This document shows positions 8,977 through 17,407 of a DNA stretch of 64,000 nt, piece by piece. A model generated the notes under the pieces. The model ran no database searches. It worked only from the letters and a program-made list of their open reading frames with translations, and was not told the DNA's origin. Every line of letters begins with the position of its first letter. Position 1 is the first letter of the stretch. Made by a program: the position numbers and the translations under genes. Source of the DNA: Metapseudomonas resinovorans DSM 21078 (lineage in GTDB: Bacteria; Pseudomonadota; Gammaproteobacteria; Pseudomonadales; Pseudomonadaceae); assembly GCF_000423545.1 (NCBI RefSeq), contig NZ_AUIE01000016.1, positions 62,001 through 126,000 of the forward strand, given 5' to 3'.

Positions 8977-9022
8977 GCTAGTTGCTTGTCGCCACTTGGT
9001 CTCGTGGGGTCTCTTGGATAGT

Positions 9023-9047
9023 TAGTCATAATGTAAAAAATCGTTCA
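9023..9047. promoter_or_regulatory. Degenerate operator-like repeat, site D
   Basis: TAGTCA (9023-9028) and CGTTCA (9042-9047) are 13 bases apart around an A-rich centre, the same geometry as the cluster sites but with a weak left half. It is 92 bases upstream of the P450 start. Tentative. Confidence 0.3.
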
Positions 9048-9138
9048 AATATAGACAGTGAATGCCTAAGATGCCGGGTAAGGCATGGCCTCGTGAGGCC
9101 ATGCATTCCGATAGTGCACAATAAGAAAGGAGACGTCC

Positions 9139-10413
9139 ATGTCCGCCTCGTCCCAAAGCAATTTGGAGCAGGTCTTCGCCAATGTCGCGAGCAATTACCG
9201 TGGCGCCGACATCGATCTGCACGCGGTGTATCGCGAAATGCGCGAGAAATCCCCCGTTCTCCCGGAGAACTTCATGGCGCGCCTGGGCGTACCGTCGATT
9301 GCCGGGCTAGATCCTGACCGCCCCGCTTTCACCCTGTTCAAGTACGACGACGTCATGGCGGTGATGCGTGATGCGACCAACTTCACCAGCGGTTTCATCG
9401 CCGAGGGGCTTGGTTCGTTCTTCGATGGCCTGATCCTCACGGCGATGGACGGTGAGGCGCACAAGAACATCCGCAGCCTGCTGCAGCCGGTGTTCATGCC
9501 TGAGACGGTCAATCGCTGGAAGGAAACCAAGATAGACCGGGTCATCCGCGAGGAATACTTGCAGCCCATGGTGGCCAGCAAGGGTGCGGACATCATGGAG
9601 TTCGCCCTGTACTTCCCCATTCGCGTGATCTACTCGCTAATCGGCTTCCCCGAGGACCGCCCCGAGGAAATCGAACAGTACGCCGCCTGGGCCCTGGCCA
9701 TTCTGGCTGGCCCGCAGGTCGACCCCGAGAAAGCCGTGGCCGCGCGCGGTGCGGCGATGGAGGCCGCGCAGGCACTCTACGACGTGGTCAAGGTGGTGGT
9801 GGCGCAGCGCCGCTCCCAGGGCGCCACAGGCGACGACCTGATCAGCCGGCTGATCCGTGCCGAGTACGAAGGCCGTTCGCTGGACGATCACGAAATCACC
9901 ACCTTCGTCCGCTCGCTGCTGCCCGCGGCCAGCGAAACGACCACGCGTACATTCGGCACGCTGATGACATTGCTGCTGGAGAGACCGGAGTTGTTGGCGC
10001 GCATCCGCGAGGACCGCAGCCTGGTACCCAAGGCCATCGACGAAGCCGTGCGCTACGAGCCGGTGGCCACCTTCAAGGTGCGCCAGGCGGCCAAGGACGT
10101 GGAGATCCGTGGTGTGGCTATTCCCCAGGGAGCCATGGTCTCGTGCATCGTCACCTCGGCCAACCGCGACGAGGACGCATTCGAGAATGCCGATACGTTC
10201 AACATCGACCGCCGCGCTAAACCGTCATTTGGCTTCGGCTTCGGCCCGCATATGTGTATTGGCCAGTTCGTCGCCAAGACGGAGATCAACTGTGCGCTCA
10301 ACGCCATCCTCGACCTGATGCCGAACATCCGCCTCGATCCGGACAAGCCGGCTCCGGAGATCATCGGGGCGCAGTTGCGCGGTCCTCATCACGTACACGT
10401 GATCTGGGACTGA
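9139..10413 (+). CDS. Cytochrome P450
   Basis: Soluble bacterial P450 of 424 residues. Seen: an I-helix AASETTTR near residue 257, an ExxR-type region followed by EAVRYEP, and the haem loop FGFGFGPHMCIGQ with Cys373 as axial ligand. AAGGAG lies well placed before the ATG. It would insert oxygen into the substrate, probably the entry or a mid-pathway hydroxylation. No ferredoxin or ferredoxin reductase gene lies in the cluster, so electrons must come from elsewhere. Own upstream region with a degenerate site D; the next gene has its own operator. Confidence 0.95.
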   Translation: MSASSQSNLEQVFANVASNYRGADIDLHAVYREMREKSPVLPENFMARLGVPSIAGLDPDRPAFTLFKYDDVMAVMRDATNFTSGFIAEGLGSFFDGLILTAMDGEAHKNIRSLLQPVFMPETVNRWKETKIDRVIREEYLQPMVASKGADIMEFALYFPIRVIYSLIGFPEDRPEEIEQYAAWALAILAGPQVDPEKAVAARGAAMEAAQALYDVVKVVVAQRRSQGATGDDLISRLIRAEYEGRSLDDHEITTFVRSLLPAASETTTRTFGTLMTLLLERPELLARIREDRSLVPKAIDEAVRYEPVATFKVRQAAKDVEIRGVAIPQGAMVSCIVTSANRDEDAFENADTFNIDRRAKPSFGFGFGPHMCIGQFVAKTEINCALNAILDLMPNIRLDPDKPAPEIIGAQLRGPHHVHVIWD

Positions 10414-10521
10414 GTGGCATTGCCGGGCGCGGCAGGGGCGGCAATACGTGTCCCGTTCGCGCGGTGCCTTCCGTGGGGAGCTTGGTGGCGCAGGAGAGAG
10501 ACGATCGGAATGCCGACTAAT

Positions 10522-10546
10522 TGAACATATTTAAAAAAAGTGTTTA
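10522..10546. promoter_or_regulatory. Operator-like inverted repeat, site C (TGAACA-N13-TGTTTA)
   Basis: TGAACA at 10522-10527 and TGTTTA at 10541-10546 with a 13-base A/T-only or nearly A/T-only centre, one mismatch from perfect. It lies about 70 bases before the amidohydrolase start at 10615. Confidence 0.55.
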
Positions 10547-10614
10547 GTTTTTTTCTAGCGTGCTCTATGATCAAAGGCACTTCAAGAACCCATTAAGCGA
10601 AGGGGAAAACAACA

Positions 10615-11922
10615 ATGAAGGTTGAAGATCTGATTCTCGTCAGCGTCGATGATCACGCAATCGAGCCGCCAAATGCCTTTGCTCGCCACATGCCTGCCCG
10701 CTTCAAGGGACGCGAGCCGCATGTCGTCAAGCGCGGAGAGCGTGATGTATGGGTTTTCGAGGAGCAGGCTACCGGTTACATGGGCCTCAACTCGGTGGTT
10801 GGCCGTCCCAAGGAGGAGTACGGCATGGAGCCGCTGGGCTACGACCAGATGCGCCGTGGCACCTGGAACATCAGCGACCGTGTCGATGACATGAACGCCA
10901 ATGGCGTGCTCGGTTCGCTGTGCTTTCCGACTTTCCCCGGCTTTGCCGGCCAGCGTTTCCAGGTGCATGCCGACCGTGAGGTATCCCTGGCGGCGATCCA
11001 GGCCTACAACGACTGGCACCTGCATGACTGGTGCAATGCCGCGCCGGGCCGTTTCATCCCGCTGATGTTGGTGCCCTGGTGGGACATGCAGGCCGCCGCC
11101 GCCGAAGTCGAGCGCCTGGCCAAGCAGGGTGTGCATGCCGTGTCGCTGTCCGACAACCCGGCGATGCACGGCTTCCCGTCGATCCACAGCGATTACTGGG
11201 ACCCGCTGTGGAAGGCCTGTGCCGACAACAACGTGGTGATCTGCTGCCACATCGGCACCGGGGTTAAGGCCAACCACGCCTCCGACCTGTCGCCAATTGA
11301 CGCCTGGATCACCTCCATGCCGATCTCCATTGCTAACTCGGCGGCCGACTGGATCTGGGCGCCGATGTGGAAGAAGTTCCCCAACCTGCGCATGGCCCTG
11401 TCCGAGGGAAGCATTGGCTGGATCCCCTACCTGCTGGAGCGTGCCGACTTCACCCATCGCCACCACAACGCCTGGACCAACTCGAACTTCGGCGGCAAGC
11501 TGCCCAGCGACATCTTCCACAAGCACTTCATCACCTGCTTCATCGAAGACAACTTCGGTCTGCAGAACCTGAAGTTCATGAACGAAGACATGGTCACCTG
11601 GGAAAGCGACTACCCGCACTCCGACTGCACCTGGCCGCACTCGCCAGAAAGCGCCTGGGTCGGCCTGCAGCACTTGCCTAAGGAAACCATCGACAAGGTC
11701 ACCCACCTCAACGCCATGCGCGAGTTCTCCTACGATCCGTTCGCCATCCTCGGCCGGGAGAACTGCACCGTTGGCGCCCTGCGTGCCAAGGCCGCCCATG
11801 TGAAGACCGAGCCGGCTCTCGGCCTCGGCGGCGCCGATCATGGGCGTGCGGACGGCAAGCCGGTCACCTCCGGCGACATCAATGCGATGTTCGCCAAGGC
11901 GGACGCCGGTACCGCTCTCTGA
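10615..11922 (+). CDS. Amidohydrolase family 2 protein, long HxE variant
   Basis: 435 residues, COG2159 TIM-barrel. The N-terminal metal motif reads SVDDHAIEP (HxE) instead of HxH, CCHIGTG supplies a mid-barrel His, LSEGSIGW replaces the usual HGG strand, and WESDYPHSD keeps the C-terminal Asp. This variant pattern recurs in a subfamily found in actinobacterial and proteobacterial catabolic clusters. AAGGGG precedes the ATG. First gene of the unit that continues into the acyl-CoA dehydrogenase genes. Hydrolytic or decarboxylating; substrate unknown. Confidence 0.82.
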   Translation: MKVEDLILVSVDDHAIEPPNAFARHMPARFKGREPHVVKRGERDVWVFEEQATGYMGLNSVVGRPKEEYGMEPLGYDQMRRGTWNISDRVDDMNANGVLGSLCFPTFPGFAGQRFQVHADREVSLAAIQAYNDWHLHDWCNAAPGRFIPLMLVPWWDMQAAAAEVERLAKQGVHAVSLSDNPAMHGFPSIHSDYWDPLWKACADNNVVICCHIGTGVKANHASDLSPIDAWITSMPISIANSAADWIWAPMWKKFPNLRMALSEGSIGWIPYLLERADFTHRHHNAWTNSNFGGKLPSDIFHKHFITCFIEDNFGLQNLKFMNEDMVTWESDYPHSDCTWPHSPESAWVGLQHLPKETIDKVTHLNAMREFSYDPFAILGRENCTVGALRAKAAHVKTEPALGLGGADHGRADGKPVTSGDINAMFAKADAGTAL

Positions 11923-11937
11923 GGGGTTCCTGACGTG

Positions 11938-11965
11938 CTCTCTCCCGCTGTGACGGGAGAGGGCG
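11938..11965. repeat. Short palindrome in the 10615-12003 gene gap
   Basis: CTCTCCCG, six-base loop, CGGGAGAG. It is a short relative of the CTCTCCC/GGGAGAG palindromes seen at 23991, 51940, 51998 and 60219. There is no T-run, so attenuation or mRNA processing rather than termination is the likelier effect. Confidence 0.5.
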
Positions 11966-12002
11966 TACAGGTTCGATCGCCTGCCAGTTTTCGAGAGTAC
12001 GC

Positions 12003-13151
12003 ATGTCTATTGCTCAATTTACCTACAGCAGGATTCCTCCCGAGGCGGAGTCGCTTCGCAGCGAAGTACGGGAATTCCTCAAGGACAATCTCGCCGAGTA
12101 CCCTGCGACCTCCAGGGCGCAGTCCTGGATGGGCTTCGATGCGGACTTCAGTCGCAAGCTCGGTAGTCGGGGCTGGGTCGGCATGGCATTGCCGAAGCAG
12201 TATGGCGGCAGCGAGGCCGGGCCCTTCTCGCGCTACGTGGTCATCGAGGAGCTGCTTGCCGCGGGTGCGCCGGTGTCGGCGCACTGGATCGCCGACCGGC
12301 AGAGTGGGCCGCTGATCAACCGCTTCGGCAGCGAAGCGCAGAAAGACCGCTATCTGCCGCCTATCTGCCGTGGTGAAAGCTACTTCTGCATCGGTATGAG
12401 CGAGCCGAACTCCGGCTCCGACTTGGCCTCGATCAAGACTTCGGCCCAGCGCAACGAGGCCGGCTGGCTGCTCAATGGGCAAAAGGTGTGGACCACCAAC
12501 GCCCAGCACTCGCATTTCATGATCGCCCTGGTGCGTACCGGCGAGAAGCAGGCGGCACGCCATGAAGGGATGTCACAGTTTATCGTCGACCTCAGCCTGC
12601 CGGGGATCATCATCCGCCCGATCCGCGACCTGGCCGGCGGCGAGCATTTCAACGAGGTGTTCTTCGACAACGTCCAGCTGTCCGCCGATGCGCTGATTGG
12701 GGCCGAGGGCAAGGGCTGGGAGCAGGTGACCGCCGAATTGGCTTTCGAGCGCAGCGGTCCGGAGCGTTTCCTGAGCTGCATGGCGTTGCTGAAAACACTT
12801 GTCGACACCCTGGGTAGTACCCCCGACGCCCTTCAACGCCGCGAAATCGGCCGCCTCACGGCGAAGCTGGTGACCCTGCGCAACATGTCGCTGGCGGTCA
12901 CCGCGCAATTGGCCGCCGGCGAGCACCCTACTTGGGCCGCTTCCTGCGTCAAGGACCTGGGCAACCTGTTCGAGCAGGAGATTCCCGAGGTCGCTCAATT
13001 GCTGGTCGAGGCCGAGCCGCGCCTGAGTGGCGGCAGCGAGCATGCCCGGGTCCTGGCCTATCTGATGCAGATGGCGCCCTCCTTCTCACTGCGCGGAGGC
13101 ACCCGCGAAATCCTGCGCGGCATCATCGCGCGCGGTCTGGGGTTGCGATAA
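12003..13151 (+). CDS. Acyl-CoA dehydrogenase, probable catalytic subunit of a heteromer
   Basis: 382 residues, acyl-CoA dehydrogenase fold: MSEPNSGSDLASIKT (FAD/substrate loop), WLLNGQKVWTTNA, a FERSGPERF helix with candidate catalytic Glu, and a C-terminal RGGTREILRGIIAR. It introduces the alpha-beta double bond into an acyl-CoA. Two bases separate it from a shorter paralogue at 13154, the arrangement of the alpha2beta2 dehydrogenases of steroid side-chain and ring degradation. Such pairs take bulky ring-bearing acyl-CoAs. Confidence 0.88.
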   Translation: MSIAQFTYSRIPPEAESLRSEVREFLKDNLAEYPATSRAQSWMGFDADFSRKLGSRGWVGMALPKQYGGSEAGPFSRYVVIEELLAAGAPVSAHWIADRQSGPLINRFGSEAQKDRYLPPICRGESYFCIGMSEPNSGSDLASIKTSAQRNEAGWLLNGQKVWTTNAQHSHFMIALVRTGEKQAARHEGMSQFIVDLSLPGIIIRPIRDLAGGEHFNEVFFDNVQLSADALIGAEGKGWEQVTAELAFERSGPERFLSCMALLKTLVDTLGSTPDALQRREIGRLTAKLVTLRNMSLAVTAQLAAGEHPTWAASCVKDLGNLFEQEIPEVAQLLVEAEPRLSGGSEHARVLAYLMQMAPSFSLRGGTREILRGIIARGLGLR

Positions 13152-13153
13152 TC

Positions 13154-14224
13154 ATGCGAGAACTATTCGAATCGACCATCGAGCGTCTGCTCGGCGACCT
13201 GGCCACGCCGGAATACGTGCTCGGCTGCGAAGACGGCGTATGGGCCGCCAAACTGTGGACCGCCGTGGAAGAGTCTGGGTTTACCATGGCCGGCGTACCG
13301 GAGGTCCTGGGGGGCGCCGAGGCGGGTTGGGCCGAACTCTATGTGCTGGTACGCGCCGTCGGGCGGTTTGCCGCGCCTATCCCTTTGGGCGAGGCGCTGG
13401 TGGCCAATTGGCTGCTCGGTCAGGCTGGACTCGAAGGGCAGAGCGGCGCCCTAAGCTTTGCCGCCGATGCCCAGCTCGGCCTGTGTGATGGCAAGGTGGA
13501 TGGCGCCGTGCATGACGTGCCCTGGGGGCGGCACGCCGAAGCCGTGGTGGCCATTGCCGATGACGCCGGCACGCCCTGCGTGGTGCTGCTTGCACGCGCC
13601 GAGGCGGCCGAGCAGAGCGAGGGCCTGAACGTGGCTGGCGAGCCGCGGGACGGCCTGCGCTTCAGTGCGGCCCCGGTGCGCGCCAGCGCGCCTTTGCCGC
13701 CGGGAGTCCCGGCTGACGTCCTGCTGCTGTGTGGTGCATTGCTGCGTTCCGCGCAGATCGCCGGCGCCTCGCAGGCGCTGCTGGAGATGACTTCCACTTA
13801 TGCCGGCGAGCGCTCTCAGTTTGGTCGCCCGATCGGCGCTTTTCAGGCCATCCAGCAGCAGCTTGCAGTGTTCGCCGAGCAGGCGGCCGCGGCCGGCATC
13901 TCTGCGGAAGCGGCTTTCGTCGAGTCGGACACAAACCTGGCCTCTCTAACGATCGCCGTCGCCAAGGTCAGCACCGCCGAGGCGGCCAGTAGCGCTGCCG
14001 GCATCGCCCATTCGGTTCACGGCGCCATAGGCTTCACCCAGGAATACTCGCTGCACCTGCTGTCACGGCGTCTGTGGGCCTGGCGCAGCGAGTTCGGCTC
14101 GGCCAGCCTGTGGAGCCAACGCATCGGCCAACTGGTCTGCGCCAGTGGTGGCAATGGCTACTGGCCGTTGCTCACAGAGCATGCGAAACAACCTCTACCA
14201 GAACTCGAGGGGCCTACGCCATGA
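13154..14224 (+). CDS. Acyl-CoA dehydrogenase-like partner subunit
   Basis: 356 residues starting at ATG 13154, two bases after the previous stop. It has the helical C-terminal half (RSAQIAGASQALLEMT, YAGERSQFGRPIGAFQAIQ, AIGFTQEYSLHLL) but its N-terminal half is divergent and it lacks the GGTxEI C-terminal motif. This matches the non-catalytic FAD-sharing partner of heteromeric acyl-CoA dehydrogenases. Its stop overlaps the start of the crotonase. Confidence 0.85.
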   Translation: MRELFESTIERLLGDLATPEYVLGCEDGVWAAKLWTAVEESGFTMAGVPEVLGGAEAGWAELYVLVRAVGRFAAPIPLGEALVANWLLGQAGLEGQSGALSFAADAQLGLCDGKVDGAVHDVPWGRHAEAVVAIADDAGTPCVVLLARAEAAEQSEGLNVAGEPRDGLRFSAAPVRASAPLPPGVPADVLLLCGALLRSAQIAGASQALLEMTSTYAGERSQFGRPIGAFQAIQQQLAVFAEQAAAAGISAEAAFVESDTNLASLTIAVAKVSTAEAASSAAGIAHSVHGAIGFTQEYSLHLLSRRLWAWRSEFGSASLWSQRIGQLVCASGGNGYWPLLTEHAKQPLPELEGPTP

Positions 14225-15021
14225 ATCCATTTCTGCAGATTGAGCGGGATGGCGGCATCGTCACTGTGCGCATGAATCATCCGGAAACCCGTAATGCGCT
14301 GACCTCACCGGAGCAGATCCAGGAGTTCGTCGACCTTTGCGCTGAACTGCGCAGGGACCGCTCGGCACGGGTCATGGTGCTGACCGGCAACGGCAGCGCC
14401 TTCTGCGCCGGTGGCAACGTCAAGGACATGCGTAGCCGCGAGGGTATCTTCGCCGGCTCGCCCTTTGAGCTGCGCAATACCTATCGTGACGGCATCCAGC
14501 GGATCCCATTGGCGTTGTACGAGCTGGACATCCCGGTGATCGCCGCAGTCAATGGTCCGGCGATTGGCGCCGGCCTAGACCTGGCCTGCATGTGCGACAT
14601 CCGCCTGGCTTCCAGTTCGGCGCTGTTCGCCGAAAGCTTCGTGCGCCTAGGCATAGTTCCCGGCGATGGTGGCGCCTGGCTGCTGCCGCGCGTCATCGGC
14701 ATCCCCAAGGCCAGCCTGATGGCTTTCACCGGTGACACCATCAACGCCGCCAAGGCGCTGGAGTGGGGGTTGGTGGAGCAGGTTTGCACACATGAAACCC
14801 TGCAGGCCGAAGCGCACTCCCTGGCTCAGCGTATCGCCAGCAACCCGGGCCATGCCCTACGCCTGTGCAAACGTCTGCTGCGTGAAGGCCAGCACATGCG
14901 CCTCGATTCTCTGCTGGAGCTGTCCGCCGCCTACCAGTCCCTGGCCCATCACACGGAAGATCACCAGGAGGCGGTCGCCGCCTTCATGGACAAGCGCAAG
15001 CCGGAATATCTGGATCGTTGA
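14221..15021 (+). CDS. Enoyl-CoA hydratase/isomerase (crotonase) family protein
   Basis: 266 residues from ATG 14221, overlapping the upstream stop. The oxyanion-hole segments are present: SAFCAGGNVKDM and GPAIGAGLDLACMCDI. By my alignment the two hydratase glutamates of rat crotonase (144 and 164) correspond to Asp in GAGLDLA and Phe in ESFVRLG. Loss of the second acid suggests an isomerase or another crotonase reaction rather than a normal hydratase. It should act on the enoyl-CoA made by the preceding dehydrogenase pair. Confidence 0.87.
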   Translation: MNPFLQIERDGGIVTVRMNHPETRNALTSPEQIQEFVDLCAELRRDRSARVMVLTGNGSAFCAGGNVKDMRSREGIFAGSPFELRNTYRDGIQRIPLALYELDIPVIAAVNGPAIGAGLDLACMCDIRLASSSALFAESFVRLGIVPGDGGAWLLPRVIGIPKASLMAFTGDTINAAKALEWGLVEQVCTHETLQAEAHSLAQRIASNPGHALRLCKRLLREGQHMRLDSLLELSAAYQSLAHHTEDHQEAVAAFMDKRKPEYLDR

Positions 15022-15048
15022 GAAACCGACTGAATTGGAGTGAGTGCA

Positions 15049-16173
15049 ATGCGTGGCGTTTTCCGTGAAGACCACAATATGTTCCGCGAGCTGGCACGAC
15101 GTTTCGTCGACCGTGAGATCGCGCCCCACCTGCATGAGTGGGAAAAGAACGGCATCGTGCCCAAGGACGTCTGGCTGAAGGCTGGCGAGCTTGGCCTGCT
15201 GTGTTCCACTGTGCCGGAGGAATATGGCGGTTCCGGCGGTGATTTCGGCCACTCCGCTGTGATGATCGAGGAGCTGGCGCGGGCCAATGCCACCGCCGTG
15301 GGTTTCACCACCCACTCGGAGATCGTAGCGCCCTACATCGTCGCCTATGGCTCCGAGGAGCAGAAGCAGAAGTGGCTGCCGCGCATGGTCAGCGGCGAGC
15401 TGATCGGCGTGATCGCCATGAGCGAGCCGGGCATTGGCAGCGACCTGCGCTCGATGCGCACCCTGGCGCGCCGCGATGGCGAAGATTACATCGTTTCCGG
15501 GCAGAAGACCTTCATCACCAATGGCGGCAACGCCGGGTTGATGGTCACCGCTACCAAGCTCGATCCGGCGGCCAAGGAGCTGACGCTGATCTGCATCGAA
15601 GAGGAGCGAAAGGGTTTCTCCAAGGGGCGTCTGTTGGAGAAGATCGGCCTCAAAGGTCAGGACACTGCTGAGCTGTTCTTCGACGAGGTGCGTGTGCCGG
15701 CCAGCAACCGTCTGGGTGAGGAGGGACAGGGCTTTAAGTACCTGACTCATCAGCTGGCTTGGGAGCGCCTGATCATCGCTATCCGTGCTGCGCAGTCGAT
15801 CCATACCCTGCTCGAGGAAACCATTGAGTACACCCGCGAACGCAAGGTGTTCGGTAAACCGGTGCTGGACTTCCAGAACACCCGCTTCAAGCTGGCCGAG
15901 GCCAAGGCGCAGGCAACCATGCTGCGAGTGTTCGTCGACGATTGCCTGGCCAAAGTGATGTGCGGCGAACTGCCGGCGGATGTCGCCGCCATGGCTAAGC
16001 TGCTCGGCTCGGAGATGCAGGGCAAGTTACTCGACGAGTTCCTCCAGTTGCACGGCGGCTACGGCTTCATGAGCGAGTACAAGATCAGTCGGGCTTGGGT
16101 CGATGCTCGTGTCGCACGTATCTATGGAGGTACGTCTGAGATCATGAAGGAGATCATTGGCCGTAACCTTTGA
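15049..16173 (+). CDS. Acyl-CoA dehydrogenase
   Basis: 374 residues from ATG 15049 (GGAG eight bases upstream; the GTG at 15040 would overlap the ribosome site). Standard motifs: AMSEPGIGSDLRS, YIVSGQKTFITNG, LAWERL with a candidate catalytic Glu, FGKPVLDFQNTRF, LHGGYGFM and IYGGTSEIMKEI. The Gly where short/medium-chain enzymes have Glu in YEGT points to the isovaleryl/long-chain-type base position. A second unsaturation step in the same pathway; similar to the enzyme at 37025. Confidence 0.92.
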   Translation: MRGVFREDHNMFRELARRFVDREIAPHLHEWEKNGIVPKDVWLKAGELGLLCSTVPEEYGGSGGDFGHSAVMIEELARANATAVGFTTHSEIVAPYIVAYGSEEQKQKWLPRMVSGELIGVIAMSEPGIGSDLRSMRTLARRDGEDYIVSGQKTFITNGGNAGLMVTATKLDPAAKELTLICIEEERKGFSKGRLLEKIGLKGQDTAELFFDEVRVPASNRLGEEGQGFKYLTHQLAWERLIIAIRAAQSIHTLLEETIEYTRERKVFGKPVLDFQNTRFKLAEAKAQATMLRVFVDDCLAKVMCGELPADVAAMAKLLGSEMQGKLLDEFLQLHGGYGFMSEYKISRAWVDARVARIYGGTSEIMKEIIGRNL

Positions 16174-16224
16174 GCAAACAAGCTCCCATTGTCGAAGAAC
16201 CGCAGTTGAAGAGTGGGGACACAC

Positions 16225-17088
16225 ATGTGGTCAATCTTCCGTGACGTCTTGCTAGTGCTGTTTGGGCTGGCTTCCTTGTCCAGCGCATTTGCGCAGATCG
16301 ACGAAGACTATGCGCAAGAAACTGAACGCGCGACTCGGCTCCTGAACAAGGCCGTTGCTTTGTACAGAATCAAAGGGCCGGCCGCGTGGGTTGACTTCAG
16401 TCGTCAAGGCGGGTTCGTCGACGGTGAGATGTATGTCTATGTCGTGGATACCAATGGGGTGATGTTGGCCAGCGGAGGGCCTTCGGTCATTTTGGTCGGG
16501 CGGAACGTCAGCAGTGTTCTCGACGGTGAGTTACATAGGGCCTTCAAGGACGCCCTGTCTGTTCCGGAGGATGGGAAGGTGCGTAGTGCCGAGTATCGCT
16601 GGCTGAACTGGAGCGATGGCAAGACGGAGCGCAAGAGGGTGTTCTATCAGCGCGTCGGCGAACAAATATTCGCTGCGGGTTACTACATGCCTCGTTCCAG
16701 TAAGTCTGCGGCAGTCGACCTTCTGGGGCGTGCCGCCGCGGCGATCGCTGCCGACGCACAGAAAACCATCGAGCGTATCAATGCCTTGGATGCTGATTTC
16801 ATCCGCGACGATCTCTATGTATTTGTCGTTGATCTGGATACGCAGAAGTTCAGTGCCCACGGCTTCAACTTGCGCCTCGCGGGTACTGATTTCCGCGCTC
16901 TGCAGTCTGCCGACCAGCAGCCTATTGGTATGCAGATGCTGGACATACTGAAGAGCAACGAGGTGGGCGAGGTTGCTTACACATGGCGTAATCCCGCGAA
17001 CGGCCGCATCGAACAGAAGAGCACTCTGCTACGCAAGGTAGGCAAGTACGCCGTTGCGGTTGGGTACTATCTGGGCCCGTCCACCTAA
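16225..17088 (+). CDS. Secreted tandem Cache-domain protein
   Basis: 287 residues from ATG 16225, which has GGGG upstream and gives a clean signal peptide (FRDVLLVLFGLASLSSAFA). Two similar halves follow: WVDFSRQGGFVDGEMYVYVVD...FYQRVGEQIFAAGYYM and FIRDDLYVFVVD...LLRKVGKYAVAVGYYL, the single-Cache pattern. No membrane anchor, kinase or chemotaxis signalling domain follows, so it is probably a free periplasmic binding/sensing protein. 51 bases downstream of the dehydrogenase on the same strand; it could bind the pathway substrate. Confidence 0.82.
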   Translation: MWSIFRDVLLVLFGLASLSSAFAQIDEDYAQETERATRLLNKAVALYRIKGPAAWVDFSRQGGFVDGEMYVYVVDTNGVMLASGGPSVILVGRNVSSVLDGELHRAFKDALSVPEDGKVRSAEYRWLNWSDGKTERKRVFYQRVGEQIFAAGYYMPRSSKSAAVDLLGRAAAAIAADAQKTIERINALDADFIRDDLYVFVVDLDTQKFSAHGFNLRLAGTDFRALQSADQQPIGMQMLDILKSNEVGEVAYTWRNPANGRIEQKSTLLRKVGKYAVAVGYYLGPST

Positions 17089-17091
17089 GGG
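17078..17091 (+). repeat. 14-bp direct repeat, left copy
   Basis: CGTCCACCTAAGGG spans the last codons and stop of the Cache gene. An identical 14-mer occurs at 18296-18309, on the far side of the panC segment. It may mark a junction of the inserted segment. Confidence 0.5.
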
Positions 17092-17161
17092 GGCAGGGGC
17101 GGCGTTTGGCCAATCTGCGCCTGTCTTGCTGATGGCGTGATTGCGACGGGGTGAGCCTCTG

Positions 17162-17272
17162 ATGATCCTTTCGCTTCCCATTCTTGCCGCGTTGATTTGG
17201 GCGGGATGCACTGTAGTCAACCGCCTTGCCGTTGGTTCCATTGCAAGCGTCCGGTCAACACACCCTTCATGA
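17162..17272 (+). pseudogene. Truncated DMT/EamA permease N-terminus
   Basis: ATG at 17162 opens a 36-codon frame whose first 28 residues read as the start of a drug/metabolite transporter (MILSLPILAALIWAGCTVV then NRLAVGSIA). After Ile-Ala the similarity stops and the frame ends. A GGGTGAG sits upstream. It is a 5' fragment with a breakpoint near 17245, where an A/T-richer segment begins. The remainder of the 17089-17407 gap shows no other gene. Confidence 0.6.
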
Positions 17273-17407
17273 TTACAGCAGGCCAGACTCATGATTGATC
17301 GCGAACCGCCCGTTGGGTGCGCTCCAGAGCAGGATGGTTTTTAATCCCATATTGTTGCGGCAGTATCAGCATCACAATTACTCAGCGCAGAAGGACTCAT
17401 CGGTCAG

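Noticed and set aside
10582-11841. A 419-codon minus-strand frame opposite the long amidohydrolase
   Set aside because: Shadow; the + strand has a ribosome site, operator and family motifs.
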